DNA of 64,000 nucleotides, taken from Euphorbia lathyris. Lineage: Eukaryota; Streptophyta; Magnoliopsida; Malpighiales; Euphorbiaceae. The translations under genes were made by a program, and so were the position numbers. Within the stretch, counting starts at the first letter, position 1. Every line of letters starts with the position of its first letter. The notes under the pieces were generated by a model, which saw only the letters and a list, made by a program, of their open reading frames with translations, was not told the origin of the DNA and did no database searches. The stretch lies in the NCBI RefSeq assembly GCF_963576675.1, contig NC_088915.1, positions 30,037,501-30,101,500 of the forward strand, in the 5' to 3' direction. Shown piece after piece: positions 35,309 through 46,328 of this stretch.

Positions 35309-35432
35309 TAAAAATCCACACGGTGTGTGGAAAACATTTTGAAAATTAAATGTGACCTTTTTAAAGGTCACATAGCGTGTGGGTGTGGTTCTGATAATCA
35401 ATTGGTGTCTTTTAAAAATCCACACGGCGTGT
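35309..35432. repeat. Direct copies of aaaatccacacggygtgtg around a palindrome
   Basis: The motif ttttaaaaatccacacgg(t/c)gtgtg occurs at about 35306-35328 and again at about 35408-35431. Between them is the palindrome gacctttttaaaggtc (about 35354-35370) followed by acatagcgtgtggg, a diverged third copy of the core. Confidence 0.65.
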
Positions 35433-35639
35433 GAGATTTGTTTTTCACATGAATTTCCTTCTCTTCATCTTGGTGTGTCACTCCTTTGATTCGGCTTCTT
35501 CCACCACTCGTTTCCACACACTTAGTCGACTTGATGCCCTCATCATACACTCCCTCTTAAAAAAGAATTTGACCATTTTTTATCTTATTTTCGAGAGCTT
35601 CCTCCTTAATACAGACGACTGATCAGACTTTTTGAAAAA

Positions 35640-36185
35640 AAATCCTTAATTTTGTGTCTGAGAACATTTTTTAAATCCTTATAGGAACGAGGCAACTTGT
35701 CAATTATAACAACTTAAAACTGGTCAGTAAGAAGTATACCTTCCGAGATAATCTCGTGTGCAATTTTTTAGAGTTCATGTGATTGAGCCTCCATAGATTT
35801 TTCATTAGTCATCTGGAATTTGAGGTAGCGGATGACAACATACTTCTTCGATCCAGCCTCCTATGTGTCATACTTCTTTTGCAGAGCATCCCATATATCC
35901 TTGGCAGCTTTTTGTTGTAATAATCATATAGGTCATCTACCGAGCCGTTAAGAATGTAGTTTTTGCACAGAAAATCGATTTATGACCATTTTTCAGCGGG
36001 ACGTGTTTCTGCCTCAGTAGCATTTTCAGGAACAGCAAGCTTGTCAGTGGTAAGAACAGAAGCAACCTTCTTCGTAGTAAGATAGAACAACATCTTTTGT
36101 TTCTACAGTTGGAAGTGAGACCCCTCGAACCGGAATGACTTGTTGATATCAGACAGTCCATTGGTTTATTTAGTAACCATAACAT
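35640..36185 (-). mobile_element. Copia gag relic
   Basis: The minus strand reads FRFEGSHFQL, a stop where Trp is expected, then KQKMLFYLTT, KWS-stop-IDFLCKNYILNG, then KKYDT, EAGSKKY, RYLKFQMTNEKSMEAQSHEL, KIAHEIISEG and IDKLPRSYKDLKN. This is the standard order of the Copia gag (UBN2-type) domain. At least four in-frame stops and one frameshift kill it. No LTR was identified beside it. Confidence 0.85.
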
Positions 36186-36599
36186 TACAGAATCGTCTTA
36201 AAATTATTAAAGCATGAACAAGTAATATGCAAGTTTACCGAACATAATAATGAGATGAGTCGCGTACGAGGTCACTCTCTTGAACTGTCTTTACATGGTC
36301 TAAAAATATTTTCTCCAAAACTATAGTGCCCACACTAAGCCAACCCCGCTCGGACAGCGGCGGCGCATGTTTTTAGTGCTCTAGCATCATGTAGGTCCTC
36401 ACTCTTTCATAAAAGTGGGTACCCTTTAGGACACAGTCAAATATATGAGGACCTTCTTTATAAATAGCACTTCAAAGTGATATTTAAGCAATGTGGGATG
36501 CATTACGGTTCATTTAACTATTTGAAGACAAAGTTTTAAGGCTTTTTTCATAAATTTAATTTAGGTCAGGTGCCTAGCCAAAAAAAAAAGAGGAGAATG

Positions 36600-37440
36600 A
36601 TATGGAGAGAAAGAAAATGTGGCACATTTAAGAGGATGTGAATATTAAAAGCAAGAAAAATGTTACAATTAAAAATCTCTCAATTTTTATTCTATTCGAA
36701 AAACAAGAAAAATGCTATAATTAAAAGTCTTCATATTTTTCCTTTTATACAATTTTTGACACATCATCTTTTTTGTACTTATGTGGCAACTTTTAAAAAC
36801 GATTTAAGATATGTATTTAAGAGGAGAAGAGTATAAAAGGGAAGAACATTTAAAATGATGTAAATATTAAGAGGAAAAAACGTTGCAGTTAAAAGTCTTC
36901 TCAATTTTTTATTCTATTCGAAAAAGAAGACGTCTTTATATTTTTCTTTTTATACAATTTTTGACACATCATCTATTTTGTGCTTATGTGGCAGCTTTTT
37001 AAAACGATTTAATGTATTTAAGAGGAGAAGAATATAAAAGGGAAGAAAACCATTACAGTGCATTTAAGATGATGTGGATATTAAGAGAGAAAAAAACGTT
37101 ACAGTTAAAAGTCATTTATTTTATTTTTTTTGAAGATATTAAAAGTCGTTTAGTCTATTCGAAAAACAAAAAAAAAAATGCTATAATTAAAAAATTTCAT
37201 ATTTTCTTTTTATACAAATTTTGACACATCATCTTTTTGGACTTATGCGGCAGCTTTTTAAAACGATTTAAGATATGAATTTAAGAAAATAAGAATATAA
37301 AAGGGAAGAACCGTTTCAATGCATTTAAGATGATTGTGAATATTAAGAGGAAAAAAATGTTACAATTAAAAGTCTTTTATATCTTTTTATTATATAAAAA
37401 AAACGCTATAATTATAAGTCTTTATGTTTTCTCTTCCAAA
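36600..37440. repeat. Tandem repeat, about 205-260 bp units, roughly 3.5 copies
   Basis: Landmarks recur in order: attaagaggaaaaaa, ttacagttaaaagtc, tattctattcgaaaaa, tttttatacaatttttgacacatcatct, cttatgtggcagctttt, aaaacgatttaagatat. The gacacatcatct landmark lies at about 36758, 36964 and 37222, giving periods of about 206 and 258. Copies are diverged by substitutions and small indels. Confidence 0.8.
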
Positions 37441-37519
37441 AAGAAGGCATTATTTGATAACCCACTTAATGACTTAAATTAAAATATTAAGCATTTATTT
37501 AATTTAAGTGTGTTTTTTT

Positions 37520-38200
37520 TTATTGAAGATGGAGGCAGGCGAAGGAGAATCCCACCGCCTGGCCCAGAATAAAAAGAAAAGAAAATTGTTCATACAATAT
37601 TCAAAACCATAAAAAAAAACAAAATAAAAGCTAACGAAACCGAAACTGAATGACATCATTACAATCATTAGAAATTTCATGCCTGCAAAATGACGGAGCT
37701 GAGTCCCACAAATGCAGACTAGTAGAAGTGACACCGTAATGAGCAAGACAATCAGCGACTTTATTACCTTTGCGAAAAATATGAGTGACCACTAACTGCA
37801 AACCAGAGCATAATGATTTGCATTTCTTCCATCTAGGCTTTAAATGCTAGGGAACTGAGATGTTATTGTACCTAAAGAGGTTAACAACATACATGGAATC
37901 GACTTCCAACCACAGATTGAACCACCCACGCTCACAGGCATGCTCAATTGCAAATATAGCTCCCATAAGTTCTGCCTCATATGCAAAAGCAGACGAAATG
38001 GAAAAAGAAAAAGAGCCAACTGGTATACCTCTACTATTGCGTAAATACCTCCAGCTCCCGTCAGTCCAGGGGTGCCAAAAGATGAACCATCAGTGTTAAT
38101 TTTTAGCCAATAAGTCGAAGGGCGTTTCCAATGAACCTCTAAGATAGTTGGAGCTGAAGCAGGTCTGCGAACAATGAAGAGCTCCCTAGAAACATGAATA
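37520..38200 (-). mobile_element. Plant LINE 3' end with RNase H domain
   Basis: The minus strand reads LKINTDGSSFGTPG (RNase H start, with catalytic-type Asp), then a shifted frame with AELMGAIFAIEHACERG and LWLEVDSMYVVNLF, and then KGNKVADCLAHYGV near 37760-37720. This is the RNase H module that ends plant L1-type ORF2. The 3' side ends in a T run on the plus strand (about 37511-37520), the tail of the element. It contains several frame breaks. Confidence 0.75.
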
Positions 38201-38385
38201 TCGTTACTTTTTTGTTACAAGAAAACTATTATTCCTTATTTCCACAGAAATTCCAGAATGAGAAACGCATCTACAATTGTGTTTATATTGCTTTACTATT
38301 GCCTTATGTTTCCCGTGTCTTGGTTTCTAAGTGAATTACGTATTGCCTTGACAGGGTACTTTATTTTTTTCATCATCACTGCCAG

Positions 38386-39108
38386 CTATATGTAAGGGCT
38401 GTAGATGCTGGTCATACCCATAGGGTTCTGATTATCATCTATAGGAGGATGAGGCTGAGGAAACGGAGATGAATTCAGATTAGAGCCAACAATTGGATGA
38501 TTGGGCTGAGGAAACGGAGATGAATTCAGATTAGAGCCAACAATTGGATGATTGGGCTGAGGAAACAGAGAATTCAGATCAGAGCCAACAATAGGATGAT
38601 TATCATTGATAAACGAAGAGGAGTCAGAAGCAGCTCCATTGATGCTTTCCACAACGAGTTTCATGTATAAATTTGTATGAACCTCTTCAAACATCACAAG
38701 TAGGTCTTCACGATTAAGTTCATTGATAGGAGCATCCCACCAATTAGGTTGTTTGCCTTTGCCTTTGTCCTTCATCATGGCTGTCTTCAACGATTTTCAC
38801 TTGGCTTTCTCTGTTTCTAGACTGCAAATCATTTCATCATGGCGCTGAGTCAGCTCGTGAATCCTCCTCTTCCACTGAGCTTCGACAAGAGGGTCAGTAT
38901 CTTCATTTGGGAGTCCTAGAAAACGATTGGTTATGGACTCCAACGAAGGATAACCAAAGGAGAAAGGCTTACCAGTTGGTGAAAACGCCAGAAAAGCAAT
39001 CTCAGCACCGCATAGAGAGGTCAGTTCACTTGCGCTTTTGACAATTCCAGCTTTTCTTTTGGAGAAGCTTTTTAGCCTCAGCTCCCATTCTTTCCTTGCC
39101 ATAGCCAT
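38386..39108 (-). pseudogene. Type I (M-alpha, AGL62-like) MADS-box gene with an in-frame stop
   Basis: Type I MADS proteins are transcription factors of seed and endosperm development. The frame from ATG at 39108 reads FSKRKAGIVKSASELTSLCGAEIAFLAFSP and GKPFSFGYP, the second half of the MADS DNA-binding domain followed by the AGL62-type SFGHP-like motif. The N-terminal part of the MADS domain is shortened: only WELRLKS stands before FSKRK, where the family has an IxxKxxxxxxRQVT stretch. The frame is stopped by TGA at 38797-38799 and then continues in the same frame with KSLKTAMMKDKGKGKQPNWWDAPINEL, the WWDAPI motif usual in this family, to a stop at 38386. The family normally has Gly at that position, so one base change (GGA to TGA) explains the stop. 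The C-terminal end contains three HPIVGS-type repeats. It is probably a pseudogene. Confidence 0.85.
38455..38600 (-). repeat. 57-bp tandem repeat in the MADS C-terminus
   Basis: Units encoding NHPIVGSNLNSSPFPQP are repeated, two almost identical and a third (SDLNSLFPQP) shorter by two codons. Expansion of the C-terminal tail by slippage is likely. Confidence 0.8.
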
Positions 39109-39124
39109 AATATATAATCTGAGT

Positions 39125-39325
39125 TTTTTTTTTTTTTTGCAGAAATCTGGGTTTTGTAGAAATCTGAGTTTTAGGAGTTGTAGAAATCTGGAGAGAATTG
39201 CAGACAGTGTTTTGCAGAAATCTGAGTTTTAGAAGGAGTTGCAGAAATCTTGAAAGAATTGCAGACAAGGTTTTGCAAAAATCTGGACATAATTGCACTG
39301 GGGTTTGCAAAGGTTTGCAGAAATC
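39125..39325. repeat. Degenerate repeats of ttgcagaaatctg before the MADS gene
   Basis: The motif gcagaaatctg(a/g)gtttt recurs about eight times with variable spacing directly upstream of the MADS ATG. A related fragment, ctgggttttgcataaatc, lies at about 40918. Confidence 0.75.
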
Positions 39326-39329
39326 TGGA

Positions 39330-39510
39330 GATTCATATCACATTTATTAATTTCTATATTTGGGAGTAGTCTCCCGGTTAATCTCAAATGTAACGTAAGT
39401 GTTTACGTCTTTAATTAGATAAAAAAAAATTAAATAAAGAATCTCTTGATTAAATTTGGGGGCTGGGTGCTGCAATTTTTACAGCCGTTACATACTTTGT
39501 TATATTAAAT
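39330..39510. repeat. Dispersed repeat unit, copies also at 40990-42530 and 45474-45575
   Basis: All copies share ccccaaaaatag, ataatttggagtctcccggttaatcac and, in two of them, gggctgggt...tgcaatttttaca. The second copy is interrupted by the solo LTR; the third, starting tatccccaaatatag, is partial. Confidence 0.7.
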
Positions 39511-39749
39511 GATTTAATACTAATTTTTTATTTTTAAATATTATAATATATATTGTAATTTTAATTGTATTTATATAATAACTTGATTTAATACTTTTGG
39601 TAAAACAAAATTAGAACAAGCCTTTGATTACTGCTTTATTTTTATAGGAAGAAAATAGGATATAGTTAAAGACCTAGTAATTAGATGCCTATTCACTGAG
39701 TTGTGCATAAAATAATCACAAATGACAAATTAATTACTGTAGAGTCTGG

Positions 39750-40420
39750 TTGTCCTTGATCTTTGAGTTCTTCCATGCATTGGATCGCGATAGAGTTATC
39801 GCCGATGGTTTGTGGTCTTTCGATAATCATTTGCTTATTACAAGTGAATGGAAATTTGGTATTACCCCTGAAATCATTGATCTCGATAATGCAACGTTTT
39901 GGATCCAAGTTTATGAATCGCTAATAGGTTCCATGTGAGAAATTGTATGGAAGTAGATTGACGATTTTATAAGAAAGTTTGTTGAACATGATGTTAATAA
40001 TTCAATGGGGGTGTGAACACAGTATATATGTATTCAAGTTTGCGTGGTTGTCAATAAGCCATTGAAAAGATTCAAGAAGATAATAAAATCTTAGAGTGGG
40101 TGGTTGTTCATCAAACTTAAGTACGAGCGCCTTAAGCAAAATTTATTACACTTGTGGATTGCTAGGACTCACCGATCGTTTTTGTGAGAAGTTTTTCAAC
40201 ATTAGCCCATAGGGCCTGACCAGAGAATTGGGTGACTAGTTGAACGCTCCAATTAGGAAGTCCGGTGATTAGGTTGGCTTGAAGTGGATGCTTAATCCTT
40301 GGAGTAAGCTGGCTACGAATAAGGAAAAGAGCGGGAATTTGTTTTTCAAAATCCCAAAATCTCAGGAGAATATTATAGGTGGGCCTTAACATCCTTATAT
40401 AATCTTGGAGCAAATATAGT
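39750..40420 (+). mobile_element. LINE ORF1 relic (DUF4283-type)
   Basis: The plus strand reads RVIADGLWSFDNHLLITSEW, ITPEIIDLDNATFWIQVYE, a stop, then DDFIRKFVEHDVNNSMGV, stop, and after a frame change VNKPLKRFKKI and KLKYERL followed by a damaged HTDRFC-like zinc-knuckle stretch. This is the DUF4283 plus zinc-knuckle module of plant LINE and MULE-associated ORF1 proteins. Several stops and shifts mark it as dead. Confidence 0.7.
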
Positions 40421-40679
40421 ATTTGAAAAGGCGGATAAATTATATATGTGGTGTAAAACCTTTACCATGTTTTACACTTTGGTATACAACTTTCATTTTT
40501 GCACACAGAACTCTACAATCTTATGGTGACTTCCCACTAAAGTATACAACAGGTAGAAATGACTGGTAAACCCATTCAACCTGCCACATTCGCTAATAAT
40601 TTAACTATTAAAAAATTAGAAAAAAAAATGAACAGCCTCATTCGCTAAATAAGAAACAAATGAAAATTTAAATTAGGAT

Positions 40680-40900
40680 TATTATCAAGAATGACCCTAC
40701 AGTCATGTACCATTGAACCAAATTCAGACAGATCCACTATTGTAAAATTAATGCCCTCCACTACCAGTTTAGCATCCAATTCAAATTCCACATGAGTGAA
40801 ATACTGACTCGTCAACCAAAGCATACTAGTACGTACCGCTAAAGCTTCTAGGATGTCCAGTTCATGTATGCATTGGATTTGACTGCTGCTACAAAATAAG
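40680..40900 (-). mobile_element. RNase H fragment of a LINE
   Basis: The minus strand reads LDILEALAVRTSMLWLTSQYF, split by no stop, then VEFELDAKLVVEGIN and DCRVILDN. This matches the middle of a plant LINE RNase H domain (ALAVRxxxxWL, DAxxLVxAIN). It is about 70 codons long. Confidence 0.65.
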
Positions 40901-41061
40901 GGGCCCGTTTCAAAAATCTGGGTTTTGCATAAATCGAAAAAGAATTAAAGAAATTGGAGAGTCTCATGTCACCTTTTAAATAAAAAAATATCCCCAAAAA
41001 TAGAAACTAATAAAATTTCTATAATTTGGAGTCTCCCGGTTAATCACAATTGTGATGTAAA

Positions 41062-42396
41062 TGTTGGTCCCTTATAACGTGACAAGGTTAGTCCCAAGGG
41101 GGGGGATAGGAACTATTTAAAATTTTGTCCGTTAAGGCTGACTTCTTTTCTTAAGAAAAGGTCTACACAGCGGCGCTAAGTAGTTTTAAGACACAAGCTT
41201 AGTCAACTTGTGACTAAGTCTGTTTCTTTCCTTGAGTCAGGAGATAGCACTTAGAGTCTATTCCTGAACTCAGCTTCTTAGTGCACTCAACTCAGCGTGA
41301 GTTCGTTACTTAGTCAGTTTTATAGCAAGCAATATATAAAGGAGTTTAAGGGTTAGAAATATGTTACTCATCAGACATATCCTGGTTCGGCCTCTCCGCC
41401 TACGTCCAGTCCTCGGAACACGTTCCGAGCTTTTTGAATTCTCTACTGAGCTCTTTAAAGGTAGAGCACGAAACCTTTTACAATAGAAGCTGAGTATACA
41501 AGAGTACCTTCCTCTATACCTCTACTCACTCCTATAACTACCGCTGAGTACTATGATCGAGTACTCAGCCTCTCCTTTCTATTCTTCTAGAAATGATAAA
41601 GTGTTTGTCCTAAACAACAATTGCTAAGACACTTTAGATGATTGAAATCACTCTAGACTTTTACACAATGATTGGAAATTGGTGTAAGATTTTGCTTTGC
41701 TTTTCTCACAGAACTTCGAGTATGAATTTGGTCAGCGTTTCGACTAATTGAAGATCTGCATCGAATGAAGCAAATGAGAGGCCTTTATATAGTGACACTT
41801 CAAGCACCGGTAATTTCGAATTTCGAAATAACCGTTGGAGGCTAACGGCTTCCTATCGTTGTCACTCAGGACGTGCTCAGTGTCGTTGGCCAATGAGATT
41901 CTTGCATCTTCTGTCTCTGGCAGTGCTCAGCAGCTTTTCGTCAGATAAACAGAATGTTTCGACATTTACGGCAAAGTCTTCCAGACAGCTTCCTGCGCCT
42001 TCTGAACTTTACCCAAAGTAGAAATACTTTGTCTATAAGTTGATTTTGTTCTGCCGCTGACCTGACTGCATTGTCGCTCAACTCAGCAGTTTCTTCTTGA
42101 AGCTTTTGTTAGAAGGCTTCTCGATCCTTCTTCATGCTGAGTCGTCGTTTCACTTAATACGACAGCGTTTTATCTTCTTGGGCCGTGGGGTCTTAATCTG
42201 TTGACTTGGGCTTGACTTTCACTTATGGGCCTTTAGACTTTTTATCTTAATGTCTTATAAATCAATAAACTCAACATTGAACAAACACATTAGTGTAAAT
42301 AAATCAAAGCATTTAAATTTAATGTGTTAGAATATTTTTTATCATTTACTTAAATAATTTTGTCAAATCAAAATCATGTGGAAAGGTGTTTCAACA
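41062..42396. mobile_element. Solo LTR, 1335 bp
   Basis: The element begins TGTTGGTCCC and ends TTTCAACA, so it has the TG...CA ends of an LTR. A perfect 5-bp duplication, GTAAA, flanks it at 41057-41061 and 42397-42401. No gag or pol lies inside, so two LTRs have recombined to leave one. A TATA-like box (atatataaag, about 41332) and a CT-rich block follow inside. The family (Copia or Gypsy) cannot be told from the LTR alone. Confidence 0.85.
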
Positions 42397-42663
42397 GTAA
42401 ACACTTACGTCTTTTATTTGGATAGTTTTTTTTTTTAAATAAACGACTTATTATAGAATCTCCTAATCAAAATTTGGAGGGCTGGGTCTATGTGTGCAAT
42501 TTTTACACCCTTTATTTTATTAAATGTTTTTTTGGTTGATATAAATTATTTTTGGATAAATTAAAAAAATAATAAATATAACATTTAGATAAATTTATCT
42601 AAAGGTATGCTACACTTGTAAATAATTTACTCTATTTTTTTATGATGTGTTGCTCGTTCGATA

Positions 42664-43238
42664 GCAAGGTTATCAAATACGACCTGACCCGGTCCGGTTG
42701 GTTCAATCGGGTTGAAGTGGACCCCTAGATATTCAAATCCGGAAGTGGCTATTTTATTAGTCTTTATAGAACCGTTTGAAAACCAATGACCTGACCGGTC
42801 CAACCGATCACTAGAAACTCGATCACGGTTTTACAGTTCAATATTTGAACTTTAATTTTTTTTTTATGGAAATCAAAATTCAATTAAAAAAAATAAGCTG
42901 AGTCAATAATTAATTAAGTATTTTATTAATTTTGTATTATCATGTTAAACTTAAATATTATGTTTTTATATTAACAACTTAATATTATGCTTACATTTTA
43001 TTTAATTTATATTTTGGTACTAAAATATTGTTATAATTATGAGTATAATTTTTTAGTGATATTATTAAACATTTCAATTTTATATTTTTCTTATATTTAA
43101 AGGTTAAATAAAATTAAAATTATTATTTTTTAGGATTATTTAAATTCCGGTTCAATCTCGGTTAAACAATGATTGAACCTTAAACCTTTGACCCTCTAGC
43201 TCATCCGGTTTTTTGATCGGTCCGGTTTTAATAACCAT
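42664..43238. mobile_element. hAT-like non-autonomous element
   Basis: Ends are AAGGTTATCAAATACGACC and, on the other strand, ATGGTTATTAAAACCGGACCG, with further accgg/ccgg pairs inside both ends. The flanks GTTCGATA (42656-42663) and GTTCAATA (43239-43246) are an 8-bp duplication with one difference, as expected for hAT. The AT-rich interior has no coding sequence. Confidence 0.65.
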
Positions 43239-43734
43239 GTTCAATAAATAACAAATAATTTAGACTAAAAAAAATAAAAATCTGGTATTTATATCTAGGC
43301 CCGGTTTTAGGGGGACTTCTCCTAGGCCAGCGCCTAGGGCCTCAACATGTTTGAGGTCTCAAATTTTTTAGTTTATAACTTTATCTTTTATTCACTTTGG
43401 TCCTTAATTTAAAGTTTTCCAATTTCCTTCAATGAGGTCCCTAAATTATCTTTTTAAGTTTATTCAATTTAGTCATTTGTCCATTTTTACACCATAATTA
43501 ATTATATAGCTATGTTATTTCTTTCTAACTTTTTTATTTTGGTGGATATGAATATGCGAGAATATTGCTTTGGTGCGGCCCGGATGTAATTGTATTTAAT
43601 TTTGTACCTATTTTATTGCTTTTGGGTTGTAATATTTTGTTGTTTATTTGATTTTGTGTATAAATGTGCAATATGACATAAAAATGATTTTTTCCAAACA
43701 AATCAAGCATTCAAAATGAATTTAAAAAGCTTAA

Positions 43735-44010
43735 AAGAGTTATTAATAGCCTTGGTGCATTTAGAAATGCTAAGTAGGAGGTCGGTGGTTTCATCGAACG
43801 ATTTTGGGGGTGCTTAATATTTCCTTTTGAGGAGATATTAACCTTCTCCAAGCGCACCTAACTTACCGAACCCACTTGCTTCCCGCAAGGAATCTCAGTA
43901 ACGTTCTCGGACCTAAAATCCGGGTGGCGACTCTTTCTCCAACACCGGTCCTACCGAGCTAGTCGTTTTCTCTAGTGGACCTCGAGTCCAAACAGCACCG
44001 TAGTAGGCAT
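43735..44010. mobile_element. LTR-retrotransposon fragment (Gypsy-like)
   Basis: The stretch taagtaggaggtcggtggtttc ... accgaacccacttgcttcccg ... ccgggtggcgactc is one I associate with the region around the primer-binding side of plant Gypsy elements. No coding sequence or pair of ends was found. Confidence 0.35.
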
Positions 44011-45430
44011 GACGGACCTCTCGTGGGTGAAAGCCTATCGAGGTAGGATTCATCTACCGTTGCTGCCCGAGTCCTTTTCGATTCATTCGGAGTTCGTTGA
44101 TATGCCAGCCAGTCACGATAACCGTCGAAAATCGATCGCCATCCCTGCTCCGTTGGCCACCAGTCTATCTGCCACACGACAATATTCTGATGGTCCCAAA
44201 TAGCTTGCAAACTGCAACACCATCTCACTGACTCCTCTTGGCCTGCCATTGTCAATTCTCATAGCAGACAGCTCCTGATCGATAAGTCGCCAAGTTGCGG
44301 AATATTCATCCCTACCACTCTCCAAAGGTCACCTGCAAAATAGCAATCCGTGAATAAATGTGATTTTGTCACGTCCCCATCAACACAAATAGACACTCTC
44401 TAGTAACCGGTACTCTCCTCTAAATCTGCCTAGACCGTGTTAGGATACATCTTCCACAAACTCTCTAGATGAATAACTTCATTTTTTATGGAATCACCGA
44501 ACTCCATAACTTCCTCCATCCCACATTAGCCATTTCGTTATCCCCAAATCCCTTACTCTCACGATATCCTGACTTCACACTATATACCCTCTTCTTATAC
44601 CACTGCCAAATCCATTCATCCTCACAAGTTCTAAAGTGTAACATAATATCACAGATTGCGTGTACTTCTGACTCATTAAAAAAACCTCGAAGCTTATCCA
44701 TGTCCCACCCTGTCCCCCTTTCCATTAATAGATCTGCAACTTTTAAATTTCCCATCCCATGGACTAAAAACGAATTTATATAAAATCCATCTAAATTAGG
44801 CACTCATGGGTCCTTTCATACCCTAATTGATTGACCATTCTCCATCTGACACCCAATCTTAGGATGTCCAGTCCACTCTAAATACTTCTCCAAATCATAC
44901 TAGGATTATCGCCTAATTTGGAGAAAAGTAGGTCCTCATTTGGAAAAATATCTAGTTTTGAAAATTTTACCCAGTAAAATATTTGGTGATCTAATCAATT
45001 TCCAACGTTGCTTACATAATAAAGTAAAATTAAAAACATGTAATTTTTTAAAACCCATGCCCCCAAACTCTTTCCCATGACACAATTTAGACTAGTCAAA
45101 CCAATAAATACCCCTTTGCCTCTTCGGTTTTAAACCCCACCAAAATGAATTCATCAATTTTTGAAGGTCCTCACAAATAGAACAGGGTAAAAGAAACGTA
45201 TTCATATAAAACGTAGGGAGAACATACACCCCTGATTTTAAAAGAACTTTCTTGTCAGTCTGTGATAAGAATCGGAAACCCCAAGTTACGAATTTCTTTC
45301 GCAGCTGGTCCACTAGAAAAAAAAATCATCTTTTAGACCTTCCAATTAGGGACAGTAAGCCCAAAATACCTATGTGTATCCAGAGGTACATGAACTGGTA
45401 GTATCCCTTTAATTTATTCCTTCAGCTCCT
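43985..45430 (-). mobile_element. Plant LINE ORF2 C-terminal relic (RT end, zf-RVT, RNase H)
   Basis: Reading down the minus strand, the order is LLKSGVYVLPTFYMNTFLLP and LQKLMNSFWWGLKPKRQRGIYW (end of the reverse transcriptase, 45313-45092), FGGMGFKKLHVFN, then the zinc-binding reverse-transcriptase domain (VKSGYRES at about 44550, SEVHAICDIML), then WRVVGMNIPQ and the RNase H linker (44325-43985). Frame breaks and stops occur throughout, so it is inactive. Confidence 0.75.
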
Positions 45431-45609
45431 TCCTGACAATTGCGCTATATAAAATCCCTGACTAATAAAAGCTATCCCCAAATATAGATATTAATAACAT
45501 TTTTATAATTTGGAGAGTCTCCCGATTAATCACAACGTGACATATACATTGACGTCTGTTATCTGGATATAAATGTTTATTAAATATTGACGTACACATT
45601 GGTGTATTA

Positions 45610-45947
45610 AATATTGACGCACATGTTTGCTTAGTCAAAATGGGTGGAGAGGATTCACTAACTGCATCTACAACAACTGCATCATAGGGTACCTTCATCA
45701 TTCAGATCATTTGCTTTCACAGGGGGGGTTGTGCTTAAATCCTCTAAAGTAGTAGGAACAACTGTTCACACCTTATTGCACTTGTTTTGCCCAACTGCAG
45801 TCTGTAAAAAACAAAGAAATATGATAACAATATAGTTGAACAGTTGGGCATAAAAAAAGAGAGAAAATAGAAATGAAATTGTGATGAAAATTTTGATTAT
45901 TTCTCTCTCCTTACAGGCTTCCTAATCACAAAGGATTGAGCCTCCAT
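45610..45947 (-). pseudogene. Unidentified two-exon gene fragment
   Basis: The minus strand begins ATGGAGGCTCAATCC (45947) and reads MEAQSFVIRKP to a donor (CCT then GTAAGG at 45914). A matching acceptor (TTTTTACAG, ending 45802) precedes an exon reading TAVGQNKCNKV, a stop, TVVPTTLEDLSTTPPVKANDLND and, after a shift, KVPYDAVVVDAVSESSPPILTKQT. The regular splice borders and Pro/Ser/acid-rich frame suggest a real former gene. One stop and one frameshift are present. I do not recognise the product. Confidence 0.4.
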
Positions 45948-46328
45948 TTTTTTTAAATGATGGCTTTTTACTTTTTCTGTGAAAGATTGTACCCTCACAT
46001 AAATCAAGAAAACCATTTCACCTTCTCTAAATTTTGACAAGACATTCCACCTACTAAATTTTCAAAGGGAAAGTTACAAAACTGGGTCAAATAGGAGGTC
46101 CATTTACATATTTAACCTATTTACTAATTCTACTACATATCTAGACTGATTTTGTGTGACTTTCCAAAAATACCCCTGACCTTCCCACTTCCACCACTCG
46201 CGAATCGCCGCTCCCCCCATCTCCTTGGTTATGCGAAAAGTTGCTCCTGCATTAATGATTTCAAGACTTTTGATCTTCCTTTCTTCCTTTAAATTGCACG
46301 AAATCTGCACCATTTAGTCAAAATCACA

